NCBI RefSeq assembly: GCF_016920785.2
Contig: NW_024609836.1
Coordinates: 60,677,930 to 60,741,929, forward strand
Length of the DNA stretch: 64,000 nt
Reading direction: 5' to 3'
DNA from: Ixodes scapularis
Taxonomy: Eukaryota; Arthropoda; Arachnida; Ixodida; Ixodidae
Shown here in pieces: positions 58,580-64,000 of this stretch; within the stretch, counting starts at the first letter, position 1; every line of letters begins with the position of its first letter. Both the position numbers and the translations under genes were made by a program. Below the pieces are notes generated by a model that saw nothing but the letters and a program-made list of their open reading frames with translations, was not told where the DNA came from and did not search any database.

Positions 58580-58633
58580 CTTCTAGGGAGAGAATGGCGG
58601 TGTAACCGGACACCGCCATTCTCCCCCTAGAAG
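58580..58633. repeat. 24-bp near-perfect hairpin, 6-nt loop
   Basis: CTTCTAGGGAGAGAATGGCGGTGT, loop AACCGG, then ACACCGCCATTCTCCCCCTAGAAG. One mismatch in 24 pairs. It has the size of a compact foldback; a microRNA-like precursor is possible but the loop is short. Confidence 0.85.
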
Positions 58634-59204
58634 ATTAGCCCGTCGCTCAAAACTCGGACAAAAGTTGCTTTCCCTATCCCGTTCACCCTGAAGCTGACAG
58701 TGCTGTGGAAGCCACGTGCTTGATGGGCCAGCCACGCTTTTGCCACGTGATCACGTTCCTTCGCGCATATCCACATGTAGAGAATGAGAGCAGGTGATGA
58801 AAGGGAGGCGGCTGATTGGTCCGTCAAGCGCATAGCTTCTACCGAACTGTCAGCTTAAATGCCGACGTACAACCTCAGTTTTCTGCGGGGAAGATAATCT
58901 TCTTAGCACTCCCCTCTCCTAAGCTGTGAGGGGAGCAAAGTTGGGGCAAGGTAAAAAGTGGAGAGGATTTAGGAAAGGAGGAGGCGGGCAAAAGTAGAAA
59001 GCGCGAAGAGTACGTCGGCCTTTAAGGGTGAAGTGATGTCCGGTGTCGTGTAACGTGCGTTTGGGCCTAATAGGGAATTTTCGTAGACAGCGTTTCCCCC
59101 TCCGCTAAGCCCTCCGGAACGAAGAAGCCCACTACACGATATGCTATTAGTAAAATACCAATCTAAATTCAGTTACAGCACCCTCAAGGAGGAACACCCA
59201 TGGG
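58634..59204. other. Noncoding interval upstream of the LTR element
   Basis: No gene is supported. It holds the second purine-rich block (58,949-59,035) described above. Confidence 0.4.
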
Positions 59205-59750
59205 TGTGACGGTCCTGGAACAAGTTGACAGACACCCTTAAAGGTTAAACACGTTAAGTGCTGTTCTGTACGCCGAACGTTTCGCTAAGTCGGTTAAACG
59301 AAGCCGAATCCTCCTTATATAAATATTGCCGCGCGCGCAGCTGGCTAAGTTGGCAGCGCGCGCGTGGCCTAACGGTTATCGCGCTTGCTTTCCAGGCTGA
59401 AAGCCAGGGTTCGATTCCTGGCCGCGGAGGCACATTTTTGTTGACTATGTAAAGTAATGTTCTGGTAAATTCGAAAACCATGTTGCTTGTTCGAGGTCAG
59501 AATGTTCTACACGCCGAACCTTCTACGCCCGCCTGTTATTCCAGAAGCCCACACGTGTACATAAGGGACTCCGCGTGGCGATCTGCATTCACTCTCGCCC
59601 CAGCGCTCGATCCTGCGGTTTCGCCGACTTCGACGCCCGCGACGCTCTGTTATTATCCTTTGTACCCCTTTTATTTTTGGCACAAGTTCGCCACATTAAA
59701 CGTTTATTTATTTTTGTTTATTTATTATTTTTTGGTCACCACCCGTGACA
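59205..59750 (+). mobile_element. 5' LTR of the Ty3/gypsy element (left border tentative)
   Basis: The right border is firm: ...ACCCGTGACA, then TTT and a primer-binding site. The left border is tentatively TGTGACGGTC at 59,205, a partial inverted match to the end. A tRNA-like segment (59,335-59,432) sits inside, and GTTCT.CGCCGAAC words flank it (59,262 and 59,502). The 3' LTR lies outside the window, so the length cannot be confirmed. Confidence 0.45.
59335..59432 (+). mobile_element. tRNA-like segment within the LTR
   Basis: Box A-like TGGCTAAGTTGG (about 59,342-59,353) and TGGCCTAACGG (59,365-59,375) precede a B box GGTTCGATTCC (59,408-59,418). The anticodon arm is imperfect and the acceptor arm does not pair, so it is a tRNA-derived SINE or pseudo-tRNA rather than a functional tRNA gene. 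Confidence 0.5.
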
Positions 59751-59753
59751 TTT

Positions 59754-59769
59754 TGGTGGAGGTGCGGGG
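59754..59769 (+). promoter_or_regulatory. Retrotransposon primer-binding site
   Basis: TGGTGGAGGTGCGGGG begins three bases after the LTR end CA and starts with TGG, as expected for pairing with the CCA end of a host tRNA. The tRNA is not identified. Confidence 0.6.
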
Positions 59770-59946
59770 TACCACATGCCCGTGCAGTGTTTTCCTCCCA
59801 GGGCCCGCAGTGCAAGCCCGATTCCAAGCCCGGTGAGAAGACAACTCAACGCGGAACCTGAAACTTGGACCAGTCGTCGCACCCAAGGTCTACACCCGGA
59901 ATACGGACTTCTGCCACCTAGGACCAAGCCGCCAACGAGGCCGACG

Positions 59947-61190
59947 ATGGACGACCAGCAATCACAGTCCCCGACCGCCGCCGCCATCATCTACCTGCCT
60001 GTTGCCCAGCGAACCCCGACGATCTTCCATGGCGAGACCCACGAATACGTAGAGGATTGGCTTCTGCACTACGAACGTGTAGCACGCCATAATGGATGGA
60101 CCACTGAGCAGTGCCTCCAAAACCTCTTCTCTCCTTGGAGGGTACCGCGAGGCAGTGGTTCGAGAACCACGAGGTGTCGCTTACGTCGTGGGACACCTGT
60201 ATCGCTGGCCTGAAGGAGGCATTCACGAACCAGACACAACGACAGCGAGCGGAAGACCTCCTTCAAGTACGAACTCAAGGGCCCAACGAAAAGGTCACCA
60301 GCTTCGTTGAAGACGTCCTCCGCCTGAGCAGCCGCGCCGACCCTCAGTCCACCGAGGAGAATCAGCTGCGCGTCCTGATGAGAGGAGTGAGGAGTGACAT
60401 CTTCGGTGGCCTTGTTCGCAACCCACCAACTACTGTCGATGAATTCGTCGCCGAGGCAACTAACATCGAGCGGGCCCTGTCAATCCGAGCCACCCACTAC
60501 AACCGACTCGCCGGCACGCCTGCTGCTTCGACACTGACTTCTTCCCGATTCGACGAGGGCGGCATCAGCGCTGACAATCTTCGTGCAATTGTCCGCGACA
60601 TCGTCCGGGAAGAGCTCAGGAAGCTGCTGCCTACTGCCAACCAGCCGGCTTCGCTGTCGATAGCCGAAGTGGTACGCGAAAAAGTTCAGCGGGCAATTCA
60701 ACCGGAGACTCCTGCCAACGTGGCCGCAGCCGATGAGCCGACAGTGACCTACGCCGCAGTGGCCCGACGACCGCCGCTAACTGCTCAAGATTACCCGGTG
60801 GCGCCACGACGAGACCCACCAACGCAGGAGTACCCCCGACGCAACGAAGAAGTACGTCAGTACGACCACCGAGAACAGCCGGAGCCGAGGAAAACCGACG
60901 TGTGGAGGACAGCGGATCGACGACCTATCTGCTACCACTGCGGGGAGGCCGACCATATCTACCGCCGTTGTCCTTACCGGCAAATGGGCCTGCGTGGGTT
61001 CCACCCGAACGACCCACGCCCGAGGTACGGCGAACGCCCTCGCGACATCGAGGAGTACCTCCGACGTTCGCCCTCCCCAGTGTCGTCTCTCCGCCGTGAA
61101 GCCCGCTCCCCATCGCCACGCCGTTCAGCGTCGCCAGTGTCACGACCCCGCCGAGAAAGCATGTCTCCCCTGCGTCGCCGGGAAAACTAA
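59947..61190 (+). pseudogene. gag: Ty3/gypsy gag, broken by a frameshift
   Basis: The first frame starts at ATG 59,947 (MDDQQSQSPTAAA) and contains FHGETHEYVEDWLLHYERVA, the usual N-part of the retrotransposon Gag capsid domain. Near 60,120-60,140 the homology passes to another frame (LEGTARQWFENH...), implying loss of one base or gain of two. The second frame runs to TAA at 61,188. It has the capsid C-part, a basic/acidic region and one CCHC zinc knuckle, C-x2-C-x4-H-x4-C, at 60,930-60,971, then an RS/SP-rich tail. Gag binds the element RNA and forms the particle. This copy could not make full Gag. Confidence 0.85.
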
Positions 61191-61792
61191 GTGCGGCAAC
61201 GCCTGGAGGTGGCGTTGCCGAAGACGACCGTAGTAAAGAGCCTCCAAGAACGACGGAGCGCTCCCACTCTCTCGACGATACGGATCAGAACGACGTCCCT
61301 GCATCGGTGTCCAACAACCTAAACGTTATAGTCGACGGCCACGACGCATCGGCACTTGTGGACACAGGAGCAGACTACTCAATCTTGAGTGGGAGGCTCT
61401 CTCGCCGCCTGCGAAAAGTTGTGACGCCGTGGGATGGACCCCAAATACGAACTGCCGGAGTACATCTCATCACGCCAGTCGGGAGATGCACTGCTCGCGT
61501 CGAGATCCACGGTGAAACGTGCCCTGTGAAGTTTGTCGTTCTGCAAGACTGTTCGAGGGACGTTATCCTCGGAATGAACTTTCTCTGCGAGTATGGCGCC
61601 GTCATTGAACTCGGGGCAAACCAGTTGACGCTGCGAAAACCTGTTTTACCGTCGGTGGAGACCAACACGACGTCAACCGCGATCCGAGTTATCGCCGACC
61701 ATGTGAACCTACCGCCGCGGTCGAGTGTTTTCGTCACCATTATAACCAACGCAGCCATGCACAGTGAAACTCTTCTGGAAGGCAGCGTCTAA
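61100..61792 (+). pseudogene. pol: Ty3/gypsy protease (start of pol, -1 frame)
   Basis: The frame is open from 61,100 and overlaps the end of gag by about 90 nt in the -1 frame. Residues from 61,307 include VDTGADYSIL (aspartic protease active site DTG, 61,361-61,369) and, about 70 residues later, VILGMNFL, the second conserved protease motif. The frame ends at TAA 61,790 in the linker before RT, where the same frame continues as coding; this is a nonsense mutation. Retropepsin processes Gag-Pol. Confidence 0.85.
61181..61220 (+). promoter_or_regulatory. Probable -1 ribosomal frameshift signal at gag/pol
   Basis: GGAAAAC (61,181-61,187) is followed at once by the gag stop TAA and, six bases on, by a perfect 10-bp stem CGGCAACGCC / GGCGTTGCCG (61,194-61,203 and 61,211-61,220) with a 7-nt loop TGGAGGT. 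A -1 slip on AAC to AAA enters the pol frame. Site, spacing and stem fit programmed frameshifting. The heptamer is not a fully canonical X-XXY-YYZ (G-GAA-AAC), so the P-site pairing would be imperfect. Confidence 0.65.
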
Positions 61793-62596
61793 CTGCTCCT
61801 CGAAAAAGGAACTGGTGTCGCAAGAAGCGTAACGGATCTCCAAGAAAGACGTACAACTGTCCTTGTGACGAACTTTCGAGAGGAGCCGCAGCACTTAACG
61901 AAGGGTACCACCGTGGGCCACGTCGAGGATCTTCAGGCGCCAGCCGTGGTCATCGCAATCTCCGAGGAAACCTCGTCGCCACAGCAGAAGAGCACGACGC
62001 CGCCGCCGCTCGACATCGACCCCGAGCTCTCACCTACGAAGCGCCGGCAACTGGTTGATCTCCTTGCCGAATACAGTGACTGTTTTGCCACGACATCGAA
62101 GATTCGCCAAACACCAATGGCGAAACATCGCATTGTTACCGACGACGACGCACTTCCTGTCCACCAGTCGCCGTATCAAGTCTCCTTAAAGGAAAGGAAA
62201 GTGATTCAAGATCAAGTCCAGGAGATACTCGACGACGACATCATTCAACCCTCAAAAAGCCCATGGGCGTCCCCAGTCGTCCTTGTAAAGAAGAAGGACG
62301 GAACCCTGCGGTTCTGCATAGACTATCGTCGACTGAACGCTGTGACGAAGAAGGACGTCTATCCGCTCCCCCGCATCGACAATACGTTAGACCGACTGCG
62401 CCACTCCCGATATTTTTCGTCGATGGACCTGAAGAGTGGTAACTGGCAGATTGAAGTCGACGAACGTGACCGGGAGAAAACTGCCTTCGTCACTCCTGAC
62501 GGACTGTACGAATTCAAAGGGATGCCGTTCGGACTTTGTACAGCACCAGCCACCTTCCAGCGCGTCATGGACACCGTGCTGGCAGGTCTGAAATAG
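61793..62596 (+). pseudogene. pol: Ty3/gypsy reverse transcriptase, N-part, ended by a stop
   Basis: This is the same frame as protease, beyond the TAA at 61,790. Motifs: LKERKVIQDQVQEILDDDII, SPWASPVVLVKKKDGTLRFC, DYRRLN, SSMDLKSGNWQIEV (first catalytic aspartate) and FKGMPFGLCTAPATFQRVMD. The frame is cut by TAG at 62,594, 15 bases before the YLDD catalytic motif, and continues after it in the same frame. RT copies element RNA into DNA; this copy cannot. Confidence 0.9.
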
Positions 62597-64000
62597 CAGA
62601 GCTGCCTCGTCTACCTGGACGATGTCGTGGTATTCTCACGAGATTTCGACGAACACCTCAGACGACTTCGAGCCATGCTTCAAGCCATCAAGACCGCCGG
62701 TCTGTCAATCAAGCCAACAAAGTGTCGGTTCGCCTATGGGGAACTAAAGTTCCTTGGCCACGTCGTGAACAACAAGGGTGTTCTACCTGACCCCGAGAAG
62801 ACCCGCGCCGTAGCTGCATTTACGCCGCCGTCTGACAAAAAGGCCGTGAGAAGATTTCTCGGACTCTGTGCCTACTACAGGCGCTTTGTTCGAGACTTCG
62901 CCAAGCTATCCGCACCGCTGACACACCTCACGAAGGACGCCGTAAAGTTCGAGTGGACAGAAGAACACCAGAGGTCATTTGACGAGCTGAAACGAAGACT
63001 CCAGACGCCCCCGATTCTTGGCCATTTCGACCAGTTTGCTGAAACCGAGATCCACACCGACGCCAGTAACACCGGACTGGGTGCGGTACTAGTCCAAGTG
63101 CAGGACGGAGCAGAGCGAGTTATCGCATACGCAAGTCGGACGCTGTCTAACGCGGAGAGGAACTATTCAACGACTAAAAAAGAGTGCCTCGCTGTCGTAT
63201 GGACAATAACAAAGTTTCGCCCATATTTGTATGGAAGTTCTTTTCGCGTGGTCACGGACCACCACTCGCTCTCCTGGCTGGCGAATCTGAAGGACCCCTC
63301 CGGACGCCTCGCTCGGTGGAGCCTACGACTGCAGGAGTTCGACATGAACGTGGTGTGCAAGTCCGGCCGGAAGCACAATGACGCCGACAGCCTGTCACGG
63401 GCCCCAGTCGAGGCCGGCCTTGCCTGCACCAAAGAGGACGAGGGTGAGTGTTTCCTCGGCGCTCTGGATGTCAGCGACATGGCAGCACTCCAACGAGACG
63501 ACCCTGAGCTGCGAGCACTCATCGAGCACCTAGAGGGACAAACAAGCGCCGTTCCCCGCGGTTTTGTACGAACACTTCCAACGTTCTCCATCCGACAAGG
63601 CGTGCTGTACAAGGAGAACTTCAGCGACAACAACACGGCGTTGCTGTTGGTGATCCCTTCCAGTCTTCGAGAAGAAATTTTTCAAGCTTGCCACGATGAC
63701 CCGACGGCGGGACACCTTGGTTACAGCAGGACTCTTGCAAGGATACGCGAAAAGTACTACTGGCCCAAGCTTGCGAAGACAGTACACCACTACACCCGAT
63801 CTTGCCACGAGTGTCAACGACGGAAGAAGCCACCGACGAGACCGGCAGGACATCTTCAGCCTATTGCGCCGCCATCTGCCCCATTCCAGCAAATCGGTAT
63901 GGATTTACTCGGACCTTTCCCACCGTCGACGCAAGGAAACCGATGGAAAATCGTCGCAACCGATTATCTCACGCGGTACGCCGAGACAAAAGCCCTTCCA
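62597..64000 (+). pseudogene. pol: Ty3/gypsy pol: RT C-part, RNase H, integrase N-part (runs off window)
   Basis: This continues in frame after the TAG with no further stop to the window end. YLDD at 62,612-62,623 completes the RT site; FLGLCAYYRRF and LTHLTKD mark the thumb/connection. RNase H carries HTDASNTGLGAVL, then SNAERNYSTTKKECLAVVW and VTDHHSLSWL. The integrase HHCC finger follows (H-x5-H in CHDDPTAGHLGY and C-x2-C in SCHECQRR, about 63,690-63,820). The catalytic core begins at IGMDLLGPFPP and VATDYLTRYAE; the rest of integrase is outside. Domain order RT-RNase H-integrase identifies Ty3/gypsy rather than copia. Confidence 0.9.

Larger units (their letters stand above)
58080..59035. 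repeat. Related purine-rich blocks flanking 58.15-58.95 kb
   Basis: GGTAGAAGGGGGAGAGGAGGAAGCGGG..AAAAGTGGAATGCGCGAA at 58,084-58,130 resembles GGTAAAAAGTGGAGAGG..GGAGGAGGCGGGCAAAAGTAGAAAGCGCGAA at 58,949-59,008 (outline only), each followed by GTCGG.CTTTAAGG. The direct duplication brackets the element at 58,147-58,544 and the hairpin at 58,580. Confidence 0.45.

Noticed and set aside
59357..59432. Functional tRNA gene
   Set aside because: B box is good, but acceptor and anticodon arms do not pair properly and it lies in an LTR.

Overview
This looks like a 64 kb piece of a repeat-rich animal genome, most likely an ixodid tick or a related chelicerate. The basis is tRNA-derived SINEs whose layout resembles the tick Ruka family, a Penelope-like retroelement with a GIY-YIG segment, many TIR/foldback elements, and coding islands that end in GT splice donors. 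No bacterial operons, rRNA or CRISPR arrays were seen. Species-level assignment is inference. Most of the window is intergenic or intronic and built from old, nested mobile elements.

Layout. 0-8 kb: short repeat copies (260-bp TIR elements at 5.0 and 6.0 kb, a CpG-rich repeat start at 0.1-0.6 kb) and a candidate first coding exon of a mitochondrial-type protein at 7,467 (+). 8-15 kb: two foldback elements sharing one arm sequence (8.4 and 12.3 kb), a minisatellite, a second copy of the 0.1-0.6 kb repeat, a GC-rich open frame and a tRNA-derived SINE with two head-to-head B boxes. 15-28 kb: mostly featureless, with a tRNA-like SINE and a 383-bp TIR element near 23 kb. 28.3-29.3 kb: a tandem satellite with a unit of about 156 bp. 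30-39.3 kb: a nest of elements. A Penelope-like element is interrupted by a 1.78-kb TA-flanked TIR element, abuts a 1.12-kb TTAA-flanked TIR element, carries a small foldback, and ends against a three-unit tandem array of tRNA-SINEs.

39.3-46.4 kb is AT-rich and element-poor. It is probably the first intron of a minus-strand gene whose signal-peptide exon (46,406-46,510) sits under a CpG-rich promoter with NRF1-, CRE- and E-box-like sites. 50.2-51.5 kb holds an unusual array of CGCTAAATTTAGCG palindromes alternating with CACGTGACGTCA-type motifs. 52.0-54.7 kb is a 2.7-kb TIR element with iterated GGAGGAAC motifs. 55-58.7 kb holds more small TIR elements and a near-perfect 24-bp hairpin.

The right end (about 59.2-64.0 kb) is the 5' part of a Ty3/gypsy LTR retrotransposon: LTR, primer-binding site, gag, protease, reverse transcriptase, RNase H and integrase, truncated by the window edge. 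It carries one gag frameshift and two in-frame stops, so this copy is probably dead. The gag stop lies inside a likely -1 frameshift signal (GGAAAAC, then a perfect 10-bp stem). Only two host coding exons are supported with any confidence, and both are first exons whose partners I could not locate.
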